DNA of 64,000 nucleotides from positions 52,059-116,058 of the forward strand of contig NZ_JACLHY010000016.1 of the NCBI RefSeq assembly GCF_014397245.1, read 5' to 3'. The translations under genes were made by a program, and so were the position numbers. This DNA is from Arenibacter arenosicollis (GTDB lineage Bacteria > Bacteroidota > Bacteroidia > Flavobacteriales > Flavobacteriaceae). Under the pieces are notes generated by a model. That model saw only the letters and a program-made list of their open reading frames with translations, searched no databases and was not told where the DNA came from. Positions 1 through 8,134 of this stretch are shown one piece after another (positions within the stretch are counted from its first letter, which is position 1; every line of letters begins with the position of its first letter).

Positions 1-831
1 GAACTATTATGGATCGGTGGTAGTGTTGTCCCGGTCTCCAACGTATATCTAGCTGATGAAAATACCCTCGTTGTTACGAGAACCAATCAGGTGAAAAGAA
101 GTGCTGATCGCAGCCATACGGTAACCTATACCTTGGACGTCAAAAAAGTGGGAGATGTCTTGCAGGGTACTATGAGTAGCCCCGATAGGGACGGAAATGG
201 AGTGTCCGTCAAAAATTTTACAGGAAAGCGTATGCCGCCAATGCCCAGTACGCCAGACCTGTCCAAATTAAAATACGACAAACCTATCAAATTATTCAAT
301 GGAAAGGATTTAAGTGGATGGAAATTGATCGATCCTGAAAAGGCCAATGGTTTTAAGGTCGTAAACGGCACGCTGATGAACGATCCTGTTCAACCAGAAG
401 ATGGCGAACATATTTCCTATGGAAACATTCGCACCCTACAGGAATTTAATGATTTCAACCTGAAGCTGGAAGTCAATGTTCCCGAAGGAAACAATAGTGG
501 AGTGTACCTACGCGGACTCTATGAAATTCAGGTAGTGGATTCGTACGGAAAGGATTTGGATTCCCATAATATGGGCGCCCTGTATAGTCGCATCACACCA
601 AGTATGGCAGCTGAAAAACCGGCGGGTGTATGGCAGTCATTCGATATCACCTTGGTAGACCGCCATGTTACAGTTATCTTCAACGGCAAAAAAATAATAG
701 ACAATCAACCCGTATGGGGTCCTACAGGTGGAGCCATGTCTTCCGATGTTTTAAGTCCGGGACCTATCTATTTACAAGGAGACCATGGCAATGTAGCTTA
801 TCGCAATATTGTTTTGACCCCTATCAAATAA
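1..831 (+). CDS. DUF1080 (3-keto-disaccharide hydrolase-like) protein, 5'-truncated by window edge
   Basis: The reading frame is open from base 1, so the gene begins outside the window; a GTG at 91 is not the true start. About 276 residues are visible. The first ~85 form a beta-rich stretch resembling a lipocalin-like module. Residues ~95-275 are a DUF1080 domain, opened by the typical LFNGKDLSGW motif and including NSGVYLRG and the closing YRNIVLTPI strand. DUF1080 has a concanavalin-like jelly-roll fold and includes 3-keto-disaccharide hydrolases that are usually secreted or periplasmic in Bacteroidota. A second DUF1080 protein lies at 45948-46661. A strong bidirectional terminator follows. 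The family is confident; substrate is unknown. Confidence 0.88.
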   Translation, partial: ELLWIGGSVVPVSNVYLADENTLVVTRTNQVKRSADRSHTVTYTLDVKKVGDVLQGTMSSPDRDGNGVSVKNFTGKRMPPMPSTPDLSKLKYDKPIKLFNGKDLSGWKLIDPEKANGFKVVNGTLMNDPVQPEDGEHISYGNIRTLQEFNDFNLKLEVNVPEGNNSGVYLRGLYEIQVVDSYGKDLDSHNMGALYSRITPSMAAEKPAGVWQSFDITLVDRHVTVIFNGKKIIDNQPVWGPTGGAMSSDVLSPGPIYLQGDHGNVAYRNIVLTPIK

Positions 832-839
832 TCAATAAA

Positions 840-866
840 AAAGGCCTCCTTTTCTGGGAGGCCTTT
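840..866. terminator. Bidirectional intrinsic terminator
   Basis: A perfect 10-bp stem, AAAGGCCTCC (840-849) against GGAGGCCTTT (857-866), with a 7-nt loop. It has A-rich sequence on the left and T-rich sequence on the right, and sits between two convergent genes, so it can serve both strands. Confidence 0.85.
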
Positions 867-873
867 GATCTTA

Positions 874-2013
874 TTATTCCATTTTCAAGACAGCAAATTT
901 GCCTTTGTTCCATCCATGGACAAGCAAATACAATTGTTTTGATCCATTTTTGGTAACAATGTGCGGCCAAACCTGGTGAATATTGGTCAAGACCGGGATA
1001 TCCAAATCTCCAGGAATTACTGTAGAAACCAACTTTTCTCCTGTATGAACATAGAGCGGAGCCGATTTCTGTTCTCCAATGGCCTGCAAAGCATTTAAGA
1101 AGTAATGTTCATCTTTATAGGAAACATTACAAATGAGACTACTTTCTGGAATATCATTAAAAATTTCCACAAACTTACCTTTCTTAGTAAATTTTACTAC
1201 CTGTCCTGCAGCCCTATTGGCAACAAGGATATGTTTTTCATGGGCATAAATGCCATGTGCAGTCTGAAACTGACCAGGATTGTCTCCCTTTCCACCCCAG
1301 GCAAGTTTACCCCAACTCCATTCACCATCTTTTTCCTTAATTGTCATTACAAAATCCCCTTTGGAATAACCATGGGCAACATATAGCGTGCCATTAAGGT
1401 AGGTAACATCCGTAACCCCAAAATTACTATCCTTTGATCCGAAGAACTCATTGGCTTCGGCAAACTTAAATTCACTTCCGGTAGGCTTCAAAATTTCACT
1501 AACTATTGTTCCGTCCAAAGTAAGTACCAATACCCTTTTCCCTTCTTGTGCTACAGCCAGGTATTTTTTGCCTTTATGAACAAAGAAAACAATACCATGA
1601 ATATTATCCTTTAAACGTTGATCGTTACCGATGGTAGACCACTTTGTTAGATCTGGGCTGATGGAACACAGGCCATATCCAGGAATTCCGGTATATACGA
1701 TTCCTGTTTCTGGATCTTCATTGAAACCTCCGTGCATTCCCGGTTCAAATTCATGGGCATCTTCTGGAAAAGCAGCAGTTAATTCCTGGTCCCATGAAAA
1801 TATATAATCGCCCTGACCGGTGACCAGTTTTGCTTGCATAGGCATTTCATCCGATGCCATTGGGTCATGCTCGTGATGATGGGCTATATCATTATGTTCA
1901 TGTGCATGATGTGTATGATCTTGCGAGCGTTGGTTGTTTTGTGCCAATAAGTTGGATGATAATCCTAAAGAGGAAGCAATCGTCAATACGGCTAGTGTAG
2001 TTTTTTTAAACAT
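874..2013 (-). CDS. Secreted NHL-type beta-propeller with His-rich N-terminus
   Basis: 379 aa. A Sec signal peptide covers residues 1-25 (ends LLAQ). A histidine cluster follows at residues 33-49, with nine His in 17 positions (H33, 35, 36, 38, 40, 45, 46, 47, 49), then a Met/Asp/Glu-rich linker. The rest reads as repeated beta-propeller blades: YLAVAQEGKRVLVL, VTYLNGTLYVAHG and HILVANRAAGQVVKF resemble NHL repeats, as in the NHL/6-bladed propeller superfamily. The His cluster suggests binding of Zn, Cu or Ni, which is inference. It is convergent with the DUF1080 gene. It is divergent from the MarR gene, so the operators at 2144-2187 might affect it too, though they lie over 130 bp from its start. 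Enzymatic role is unknown. Confidence 0.75.
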   Translation of the reverse strand: MFKKTTLAVLTIASSLGLSSNLLAQNNQRSQDHTHHAHEHNDIAHHHEHDPMASDEMPMQAKLVTGQGDYIFSWDQELTAAFPEDAHEFEPGMHGGFNEDPETGIVYTGIPGYGLCSISPDLTKWSTIGNDQRLKDNIHGIVFFVHKGKKYLAVAQEGKRVLVLTLDGTIVSEILKPTGSEFKFAEANEFFGSKDSNFGVTDVTYLNGTLYVAHGYSKGDFVMTIKEKDGEWSWGKLAWGGKGDNPGQFQTAHGIYAHEKHILVANRAAGQVVKFTKKGKFVEIFNDIPESSLICNVSYKDEHYFLNALQAIGEQKSAPLYVHTGEKLVSTVIPGDLDIPVLTNIHQVWPHIVTKNGSKQLYLLVHGWNKGKFAVLKME

Positions 2014-2143
2014 GGATGGTTATTTATTAATTTTTTGGAAAGTTAATCAATCTTCTTTAAATATTCAACCTGATAAATTATCTACTATTTTCTACCGGAC
2101 GTATCAAATGGGTAATTATTTTTTTCAAAAAAATTCAAACTAT

Positions 2144-2155
2144 GTAACCAGTTAC
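2144..2155. promoter_or_regulatory. MarR-type operator, upstream copy
   Basis: GTAACCAGTTAC, a perfect 5-bp inverted repeat (GTAAC/GTTAC) around CA. It is identical to the copy at 2176-2187, 32 bp centre to centre (about three helical turns), and lies in the -30 region of the promoter at 2167. Probably bound by the adjacent MarR protein. Confidence 0.75.
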
Positions 2156-2166
2156 GGAAAATTATT

Positions 2167-2174
2167 TACATTTG
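2167..2174 (+). promoter_or_regulatory. Bacteroidota -7 element for the MarR gene
   Basis: TACATTTG is an exact match to TAnnTTTG. It lies between the two identical operators, 28 nt before the MarR ATG, so occupancy of both operators would block RNA polymerase. This layout predicts autorepression. Confidence 0.7.
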
Positions 2175-2175
2175 C

Positions 2176-2187
2176 GTAACCAGTTAC
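2176..2187. promoter_or_regulatory. MarR-type operator, start-site copy
   Basis: Second exact copy of GTAACCAGTTAC. It begins 2 nt after the -7 box and so covers the expected transcription start, 14 nt before the MarR start codon. Confidence 0.75.
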
Positions 2188-2201
2188 TGAATTAAAAAAT
2201 A

Positions 2202-2696
2202 ATGAACGACTTTTTAACGGAAATGGAATTTGTTGGACTAACCAGTAGGCTTAAGCGATTAAGTGATTCCCTACTCTATAGTACCAAGGAATTATACAAA
2301 TCGGAAGGGTTGGATATTGAACCCAATTGGAACTTGATTTTTATTCTCTTGCAGGAAAACGAGACCATGACCATAACCGAAATATCGGAAACATTACAAT
2401 TCTCACATCCGGCCGTGGTAAAAATCATTAATAAAATGAAAAAAAACGGACATGTAGAGACCAGGACCGATACTGAGGATAAAAGAAAGCAAATATTAAC
2501 TCTTACAGAAAAAGCCCATAAGCAGTTACCGGTTTTTGAGAAATATTGGACAGCAGGAAGACAGACCGTTATGGATCTACTTGCAGACAGTCCCAATTTT
2601 TTAGAGGAATTTTTAAAAATAGAAGAAAAAGTGAACCAAAGTGATTACAAAGAAAGAACATTAAAAAATTTAAAAAATGACGAACATAGTTATTGA
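2202..2696 (+). CDS. MarR-family transcriptional regulator
   Basis: 164 aa, a normal length for MarR. Winged-helix DNA-binding domain: helix-turn-helix at residues ~57-81 (TITEISETLQFSHPAVVKII) and wing at ~83-101 with the family's DKRKQILTLTEKA pattern. The ATG lies just after two identical palindromes flanking a TAnnTTTG box, so autoregulation is likely. Its 3' end overlaps the next gene by 20 bp, indicating co-transcription with that small membrane protein. MarR proteins usually respond to small-molecule ligands or oxidants; the ligand here is unknown. The divergent His-rich propeller gene is a possible second target. Confidence 0.92.
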   Translation: MNDFLTEMEFVGLTSRLKRLSDSLLYSTKELYKSEGLDIEPNWNLIFILLQENETMTITEISETLQFSHPAVVKIINKMKKNGHVETRTDTEDKRKQILTLTEKAHKQLPVFEKYWTAGRQTVMDLLADSPNFLEEFLKIEEKVNQSDYKERTLKNLKNDEHSY

Positions 2697-2922
2697 GACT
2701 ATTGGCTATATAGCAATCCTTACAGGCTTCTTTGCTATTACTAAGAAAGACATGAACAAATTCCGTCTTTGGCATTTGATTTCCAGTTTTTTCTATATCA
2801 TTTATGGCGCTATGTTAAATTCGATTCCCCTTGTGGTTGCCGGAGTAGTGTTCTGTATAATCCACGTTTATCATTTAATGAAAATTTACGATTCCAACAA
2901 AGGCCCCAAACTAAAAATATAA
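2677..2922 (+). CDS. Small three-helix inner-membrane protein (YgjV-like)
   Basis: 81 aa with three predicted membrane helices (residues ~5-20, 30-45, 48-67) and a short basic C-terminus (KGPKLKI). It starts inside the MarR gene, overlapping it by 20 bp, so the two are translationally linked and this protein is the most likely regulated output. The size and WHLISSFFYIIYG pattern resemble short YgjV/PnuC-like membrane proteins. Function is not known. It could be an exporter accessory or a transporter fragment; nothing suggests truncation. Confidence 0.7.
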   Translation: MTNIVIETIGYIAILTGFFAITKKDMNKFRLWHLISSFFYIIYGAMLNSIPLVVAGVVFCIIHVYHLMKIYDSNKGPKLKI

Positions 2923-3095
2923 TTGAATTGGTGCACAACACTTTCTTGACGGACCGTATATAAAATCAATATATAGGTTCCACGCACTCGTGAAAGTTTT
3001 GTAAATTTATGCCAGCCCAATTCTTGGGCTTCATTTGTTTAACGTGAGTTCAATTTGGAACGAAATGCACAGAGGTGATAATTGGTTAATTTTGT

Positions 3096-3178
3096 CTCCT
3101 AGAGCCTGCTTATCAGCAGACAGGCGCAGTCGAGATGTTTGAGATAATTATATATTTAAATGGAGGTCTCACTCTAGA
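3096..3178. repeat. Dispersed GC-rich repeat, related to 25097-25190
   Basis: Lies in the 291-bp gap 2923-3213, which otherwise shows no gene. The order TCTCCTAGAGCCTGC, CAGACAGGCGCAGTCGAGA, then AGGTCTC matches the repeat at 25097-25190 (TCTCCTCGAGCCTACC, GGCAGGCGTAGTCGAGA, GAGGTCTCGACTG). It contains a small GCCTG/CAGGC hairpin. This is a typical flavobacterial intergenic structured repeat. Confidence 0.65.
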
Positions 3179-3213
3179 ACCCTTGGTATCACCATTGTTC
3201 TTAATTTAAAAAC

Positions 3214-3759
3214 ATGGGGAAAAAATTAGATTCGATTACAGTTGAATTAAAAGAATTCATTGAGAAGCAAAAGATTTTTTTTGTTGGCACAGCGGCTTCT
3301 GAAGGAAGGGTGAATATATCGCCTAAAGGAACCGATTCCTTTAGAATCCTTGATAAAAATAAAATTGTATGGCTCAACCTAACTGGCAGTGGCAATGAAA
3401 CGGCAGCACATCTATTGAAGAACAATAGAATGACCATCATGTTCTGTGCATTTGAAGGAAAACCAGTGATACTAAGGCTTTATGGACAGGCAAAAATCTA
3501 CCATAAAAGAGATATGGAATTCCATAGTTATATAAAACTATTCCCCGAAAACACTGGTTCTCGACAGATTATTAAAATGAATATCGATTTGGTACAAACC
3601 TCTTGTGGCTTTGCAGTTCCCTTTATGGACTATAAAGAGGAAAGAAATGCTTTGAACTCATGGTCCACAAAACAAGGAACTGCTGGAATTGAAAGGTATT
3701 GGGAAAATAAAAACACTTCCAGTATTGACGGATTTGAAACCAAAATACTTAGCGATTAA
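3214..3759 (+). CDS. Pyridoxamine 5'-phosphate oxidase family (split-barrel flavin) protein
   Basis: 181 aa. An N-terminal split beta-barrel of PNPOx type: FIEKQKIFFVGTAA at residues ~13-26, then VNISPKGTDSFRIL and VWLNLTGSGNETAAHLL, the standard pattern of PNPOx-like proteins annotated as pyridoxamine 5'-phosphate oxidase family. Such proteins bind FMN, F420 or heme, and few are true PdxH enzymes. It lacks the C-terminal dimerisation region of PdxH, so a role in B6 synthesis is unlikely. It stands alone between a repeat and the convergent kbl gene. The exact reaction is unknown. Confidence 0.8.
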   Translation: MGKKLDSITVELKEFIEKQKIFFVGTAASEGRVNISPKGTDSFRILDKNKIVWLNLTGSGNETAAHLLKNNRMTIMFCAFEGKPVILRLYGQAKIYHKRDMEFHSYIKLFPENTGSRQIIKMNIDLVQTSCGFAVPFMDYKEERNALNSWSTKQGTAGIERYWENKNTSSIDGFETKILSD

Positions 3760-3851
3760 CCCCTACCCTGCCAATAGCAATGATTTTACAAAGCCAATAG
3801 TCAAAAGTTTGGTCAGAAGTTGCCCTTTTCCTGTTATATAAGCCACAGGGA

Positions 3852-5039
3852 TTAAATTACCTTGAGCGCCTTCCCTACTTTGGTAAATGCTGCTACCGCC
3901 TTTTCCAAATGCTCCCGCTCATGGGCAGCCGATAATTGCACTCTAATTCTGGCTTTTCCTTGTGGCACCACTGGATAGAAAAATCCGATAACATAAATCC
4001 CCTCTTCCAACAATTGGGAGGCAAACTTTTGGGCCAAGGGAGCATCATAGAGCATTACGGGTACAATAGGATGATCTCCTGGAACTATATCAAAACCAGC
4101 AGCGGTCATCGCCTCTCTAAAATAGATGGTGTTGGCCTCCAACTTATCTCGTAGTGCGGTTGAAGAAGCCAATAAATCCAAAACTTTAATAGAAGCCCCT
4201 ACTATTGAGGGCGCCAAAGTATTGGAAAACAGATAAGGTCTGGAACGCTGTCTTAGCATATCCACAATTTCTTTTCTGGCCGCCGTAAAGCCTCCCGAAG
4301 CACCCCCTAGAGCTTTGCCATAAGTTCCGGTGATAATATCAATCCTTCCCATTACATTTCTATATTCATGCGCACCACGCCCAGTGGCTCCCAAAAAACC
4401 AGTAGAGTGACATTCATCTACCATGACCATGGCATCATATGTATCGGCCAAATCACAGATCTTATCCAATTGAGCAATGGTTCCATCCATTGAAAAAGAA
4501 CCATCGGTCACAATTAATTTTCTCCGTGAACCTTCTGCAGCTTTCAATTGTTCTTCAAGGTCCGTCATAGAATTATGCTCAAATCTAAATCGCTTGGCCT
4601 TGCACAATCGTATACCATCTATTATTGAGGCATGGTTAAGTGCATCGGAAATTATCGCGTCCTCTGCACCTAAAATAGGTTCAAAGAGTCCACCATTGGC
4701 ATCGAATGCAGCCGCATAAAGAATGCAATCTTCCATACCTAAAAACTCGGCCGTCTTGCGCTCCAATTCCTTATGTATATCCTGGGTTCCACATATAAAA
4801 CGAACGGACGATAAACCAAAACCATGGGAGTCAATAGCGTCTTTACCAGCTTTTATAACATCTGGATGTGCGGATAGACCTAAATAGTTGTTGGCACAAA
4901 AATTTAAAACTTCCTTGGTATTGGTAGTTTTGATCTCCGCACCCTGAGGTGTGGTAATAATTCTTTCTTCCTTATATAAACCCTCAGCTTTAATGGCATC
5001 AAGTTCTTTCTGCAAATCGTTCTTTATCTTTGAATACAT
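3852..5039 (-). CDS. kbl: Glycine C-acetyltransferase (2-amino-3-ketobutyrate CoA ligase)
   Basis: 395 aa PLP enzyme of the alpha-oxoamine synthase family. It converts 2-amino-3-ketobutyrate plus CoA to glycine and acetyl-CoA in the second step of threonine breakdown. Visible motifs: the PLP-aspartate region DECHSTG starting at D208, and the Schiff-base lysine in TYGKALGG at K242. The length and lysine position agree with E. coli Kbl. I chose the ATG at 5039 ([10 protein letters not shown]) because family members begin there; a longer frame up to 5105 would overlap the upstream tdh gene. It is 49 bp downstream of tdh on the same strand, so it is the second gene of a tdh-kbl operon. Confidence 0.95.
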   Translation of the reverse strand: MYSKIKNDLQKELDAIKAEGLYKEERIITTPQGAEIKTTNTKEVLNFCANNYLGLSAHPDVIKAGKDAIDSHGFGLSSVRFICGTQDIHKELERKTAEFLGMEDCILYAAAFDANGGLFEPILGAEDAIISDALNHASIIDGIRLCKAKRFRFEHNSMTDLEEQLKAAEGSRRKLIVTDGSFSMDGTIAQLDKICDLADTYDAMVMVDECHSTGFLGATGRGAHEYRNVMGRIDIITGTYGKALGGASGGFTAARKEIVDMLRQRSRPYLFSNTLAPSIVGASIKVLDLLASSTALRDKLEANTIYFREAMTAAGFDIVPGDHPIVPVMLYDAPLAQKFASQLLEEGIYVIGFFYPVVPQGKARIRVQLSAAHEREHLEKAVAAFTKVGKALKVI

Positions 5040-5088
5040 ATTTCTAGCTTGTTTTATTAGTGCCTGGCCTTGTCCAGGGCTATTTGAT

Positions 5089-6063
5089 TTATAAAAGAAT
5101 CCCAATTGATTTTTTAGATCGAGTGCCGTAATGCTCCCTAAGCTTTTCGATCATAGTACCGGTAATCATTTTAAGGTCATACTCCGGCTTCCATCCCCAA
5201 TCTCTGGCCGCCTCATCGTCGTTAATGGATTTAGGCCATCGCGATGCTATCTCCTGCCTGAAATCAGGTTCATATTTCACTTGAAAATCAGGATAATAAA
5301 CACGAATTTCCTTGACAATATCCTTTGGGGAAAAACTACTTCCCGCAAGGTTATAGGATGTTCTAAAGGTAATGTTTTCTTTAGGTGCCTCCATCAGTTC
5401 CAAGGTGGCCCTAATGGCATCGTCCATAAATATCATGGGAAGCGTGGTATCTTCTTCCAAGAAGCAACTGAATTCTTCTTCCAATACTGCCTTGTGAAAA
5501 ATATCCACAGCGTAATCGGTAGTACCTCCGCCCGGCATGGATTGGTAGCCAATAACTCCGGGATATCGGATGGACCTTACATCCAATCCATATTTTAAAA
5601 AGTAGTATTGCCCCCAGTTTTCTCCTGCGGCCTTGCTCATCCCATAAACAGTTGCAGGGTTAAGAAAGGCATTGTTAGGAGTGTTCACCCAAGGAGCGTC
5701 TTCACCAAAAACGGCAATGGAACTCGGAAAAAATACCTTATCCAATCCGTTGATCCTAGATACTTCCAAAACATTAAATAGCATGTTCATGTTAATATCC
5801 CAAGTGGCTAACGGATTTGCTTCTCCCTTGGCAGACAAAATTGCCGCCAAATGATAAACCTGTGTAATGGTATGTTTAGATACTACATCTTGAATTTGAT
5901 TCCTGTCAGTGGCGTCCAGCACCTCAAATAAACCATAAAAATTAGGTGCTTCCTGAATATCTGAAGCAATTACATTGTCCAAACCAAACTTATTTTGCAG
6001 CGCTTTTGTAAGCACTGATCCCAATTGCCCATTGGCTCCGATAACAAGAATTTTTGCACTCAT
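5089..6063 (-). CDS. tdh: L-threonine 3-dehydrogenase, SDR (epimerase-like) type
   Basis: 324 aa extended short-chain dehydrogenase. Rossmann motif GANGQLG at residues 9-15, SS at 114-115, and catalytic YxxxK at Y140/K144. This is the NAD-dependent threonine dehydrogenase of the UDP-galactose-epimerase-like family, not the zinc type of E. coli. It oxidises L-threonine to 2-amino-3-ketobutyrate, which the next gene's enzyme cleaves. The start at 6063 (MSAKILVIG) places the glycine motif as usual; a longer frame to 6090 has no family support. The adjacent kbl gene strongly supports the assignment. A divergent Lrp/AsnC gene begins 182 bp away and probably controls it. Confidence 0.92.
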   Translation of the reverse strand: MSAKILVIGANGQLGSVLTKALQNKFGLDNVIASDIQEAPNFYGLFEVLDATDRNQIQDVVSKHTITQVYHLAAILSAKGEANPLATWDINMNMLFNVLEVSRINGLDKVFFPSSIAVFGEDAPWVNTPNNAFLNPATVYGMSKAAGENWGQYYFLKYGLDVRSIRYPGVIGYQSMPGGGTTDYAVDIFHKAVLEEEFSCFLEEDTTLPMIFMDDAIRATLELMEAPKENITFRTSYNLAGSSFSPKDIVKEIRVYYPDFQVKYEPDFRQEIASRWPKSINDDEAARDWGWKPEYDLKMITGTMIEKLREHYGTRSKKSIGILL

Positions 6064-6245
6064 AATTTTCCGTTTATCTAAAATTAACAAAAGTGTTAAT
6101 TACTATCAAAATTACAAATAAGGAGTCAATCATTTAAATTATCCTCACATTTAAGTAATTATACCTTAATTATATTACTTTTAAAGCTTATTTTACTTTT
6201 ATCAATAAAAAATAAACTATTTTAAAGTAATTTTTTAGTCACTTT

Positions 6246-6707
6246 ATGGAGCAACTTGATCAAACTGATATTACCATTCTGAGGATTTTACAAAAAGATT
6301 CAAAAAAAACAGCAAAGGAAATTGCAGCCATTCTTAACCTTACCCCCTCCCCTGTATACGAAAGAGTCAGGCGGTTGGAGAAACAAGGGGTCATTAAAAA
6401 GTATGTGGCCATTCTGGATAAAAAGCAAATAGACCGGTCTATAACTGTCATATGCCAGGTATCCATGAGATATCACAATGAAGCCTTCATAGAGAAATTT
6501 GAGGCACAGGTACAGCATTTGGAAGAAGTACAGGAGTGTTACCATTTGGCAGGTCAGGTAGATTTTATCCTAAAAATCCACACCAAAAGTCTTGAGGAAT
6601 ACCATGACTTTGTAAAGACCAAACTCTCCAAGATCGAAAATATTGGAGTACTAAACAGTACATTCGTATTGAAGGAAATAAAACAATCATCGGAATACTA
6701 CATTTAA
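6246..6707 (+). CDS. Lrp/AsnC-family transcriptional regulator
   Basis: 153 aa. N-terminal helix-turn-helix at residues ~1-60 (DITILRILQKDSKKTAKEIA, then LTPSPVYERVRRLEKQGVIKKY). C-terminal RAM effector domain at ~65-150, with the GQVDFILKI segment that forms the ligand pocket. Lrp-family proteins sense amino acids. It is divergent from tdh-kbl, so it is likely an amino-acid-responsive regulator of threonine catabolism and of itself. The 182-bp shared intergenic region is very AT-rich with many A/T tracts, as is common for Lrp sites, but I could not mark a clear operator. Confidence 0.93.
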   Translation: MEQLDQTDITILRILQKDSKKTAKEIAAILNLTPSPVYERVRRLEKQGVIKKYVAILDKKQIDRSITVICQVSMRYHNEAFIEKFEAQVQHLEEVQECYHLAGQVDFILKIHTKSLEEYHDFVKTKLSKIENIGVLNSTFVLKEIKQSSEYYI

Positions 6708-6725
6708 TTCCTAGTGCATTTCTGC

Positions 6726-6733
6726 TATATTTG
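6726..6733 (+). promoter_or_regulatory. Bacteroidota -7 element upstream of the 2-hydroxyacid dehydrogenase
   Basis: TATATTTG is an exact match to TAnnTTTG, 58 nt upstream of the ATG at 6791 and just after the Lrp stop codon. It suggests that the dehydrogenase has its own promoter. No clear -33 element was identified. Confidence 0.5.
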
Positions 6734-6790
6734 TTTTAACCAATAATTCGCCAATTTAAGGAAACCAACCATTGCCGATTGTAACATAAT

Positions 6791-7783
6791 ATGAAAATAG
6801 TAAGAACCGATATGGAGCTCGAAACTCCACTCGTAGACAAAACTCTTAGGGAACAAGGACATAATTTAGTTTTACTCCCCGATGGGGTATCCGAAGCGAT
6901 ACTTACTAAAGAAGTAATGGATTGCGATATTCTATTAATGTGCTACACCCCTATTACCAAAAAAATCATCGATTCGGCAAAAAAACTCAAAGCCATAATA
7001 AAGTACGGAGTAGGAATAGATGCCATAGATATCCCTGCTGCTTATGAACGCGGTATTGTGGTAGTCAATATCCCCGAATATGCGGAAGAGACGGTTGCCG
7101 AAGGTGCCTTTGCCATGCTCATTGCGCTGGCCAAAAAATTGCCCATACTACAAAAGCAAATGAACAGCAACGCTTGGATATGGCCAAGTCAAGAATGGTT
7201 GGGACTTGATATTGCCGAAAAAACGCTTGGCATAATAGGGTGTGGTAAAATTGGTACCAGTATGGCCAGAATGGCGGGTCTGGGTTTTAGGGCGAGGGTT
7301 ATAGGATACGACCCTAGCAAGACAAAGGAGGAATTGGCAAAAAAGGGGATTCAGAAATATGATGACCTCGCCGAAATGCTTAAGGAGTGCGATTTTATTT
7401 CCCTACATGCTGTTTTAAATAAGGAAACCAAACATCTTATTGGTGAAAAGGAATTTTTGGTGATGAAGAAAACCGCTATTATTATTAATTCCGCCAGAGG
7501 GGCATTGATTGATGAAATGGCCCTTTTGGAGGCCTTGGATAAAAAACGAATTGCCGGTGCCGGCCTTGATGTCTACAGCCAGGAGCCATTGAACAAAACG
7601 GACCATCCGTTAAAAAAGCTTTACGAAATGGACAATGTGATCCTACTGCCCCACTTAACTTTTTACACTAAGGAAGCCATGCATAGGCTTGAAGTGGAGA
7701 CCATGGAGAGAATTACAGAGGTCATGGAAAATAGGCCAGCTACTATTAAATCCAAAGACCCGCGGCTTCAAAATCAGAAATAG
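6791..7783 (+). CDS. D-isomer-specific 2-hydroxyacid dehydrogenase (SerA/hydroxypyruvate reductase-like)
   Basis: 330 aa. N-terminal catalytic half; NAD-binding motif GCGKIG at residues 150-155 with acidic D174 favouring NAD; then the catalytic triad R236 (NSARG), E265 (SQEP) and H288 (LLPHLT). It lacks the ACT regulatory domain of many phosphoglycerate dehydrogenases. The family reduces 2-keto acids to D-2-hydroxyacids or the reverse; candidates are phosphoglycerate, glyoxylate or hydroxypyruvate. Its position after the glycine-producing threonine operon and its regulator would fit glycine/serine/glyoxylate metabolism, but that is inference. Sequence does not fix the substrate. Confidence 0.9.
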   Translation: MKIVRTDMELETPLVDKTLREQGHNLVLLPDGVSEAILTKEVMDCDILLMCYTPITKKIIDSAKKLKAIIKYGVGIDAIDIPAAYERGIVVVNIPEYAEETVAEGAFAMLIALAKKLPILQKQMNSNAWIWPSQEWLGLDIAEKTLGIIGCGKIGTSMARMAGLGFRARVIGYDPSKTKEELAKKGIQKYDDLAEMLKECDFISLHAVLNKETKHLIGEKEFLVMKKTAIIINSARGALIDEMALLEALDKKRIAGAGLDVYSQEPLNKTDHPLKKLYEMDNVILLPHLTFYTKEAMHRLEVETMERITEVMENRPATIKSKDPRLQNQK

Positions 7784-7803
7784 TGTTCTCGTTTACCTCC
7801 GAA

Positions 7804-8094
7804 CTAAATTTTCTCGTAATCCAATTCCAAAAATTTCTCTACATACTTGGCCCAATAAGTGGATACAAACTTAGTGTGGTCGGGATGTGAATTATAGGCC
7901 TCATAATCCGCTATATTGTCAAATTCCATTGACAAACCATAATCAAAATCATTCTTCTTCCCTATTTGTCGCAAGGATTGAAAATTATGGACTCCAGGTA
8001 TCAAGGCCAATTTGGCTGCTGCGGAAAGAAACTCTTTTTCTTCAGGCGAGCCTTTTGGGTATTTTAACTTCAGGACTACGGAATGCTGGATCAT
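7804..8094 (-). CDS. Dabb-family stress-responsive alpha/beta-barrel protein
   Basis: 96 aa, the full length of a single Dabb (dimeric A/B barrel) domain. It opens with IQHSVVLKL and has the characteristic central FDYGLSMEFDNIADYEAYNSHPDH stretch, where the YxxHPxH-like segment closes the barrel. The family forms ferredoxin-like dimers. Some members cyclise polyketides and many are stress-induced proteins of unknown function. It is convergent with the dehydrogenase and 40 bp from the next minus-strand gene, so it could be read with 8135-9745. Exact role unknown. Confidence 0.88.
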   Translation of the reverse strand: MIQHSVVLKLKYPKGSPEEKEFLSAAAKLALIPGVHNFQSLRQIGKKNDFDYGLSMEFDNIADYEAYNSHPDHTKFVSTYWAKYVEKFLELDYEKI

Positions 8095-8134
8095 AAACTG
8101 GAATTTAGATTTCTATTTAGGTAAATTTAAGCCG

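Noticed and set aside
1105..1386. Plus-strand frame opposite the His-rich propeller
   Set aside because: No motif or start context; the minus-strand gene has a signal peptide and repeats.
5040..5105. Longer start for kbl
   Set aside because: It would overlap the end of tdh, and the added 22 residues have no family support; MYSKIKN at 5039 fits known Kbl proteins.
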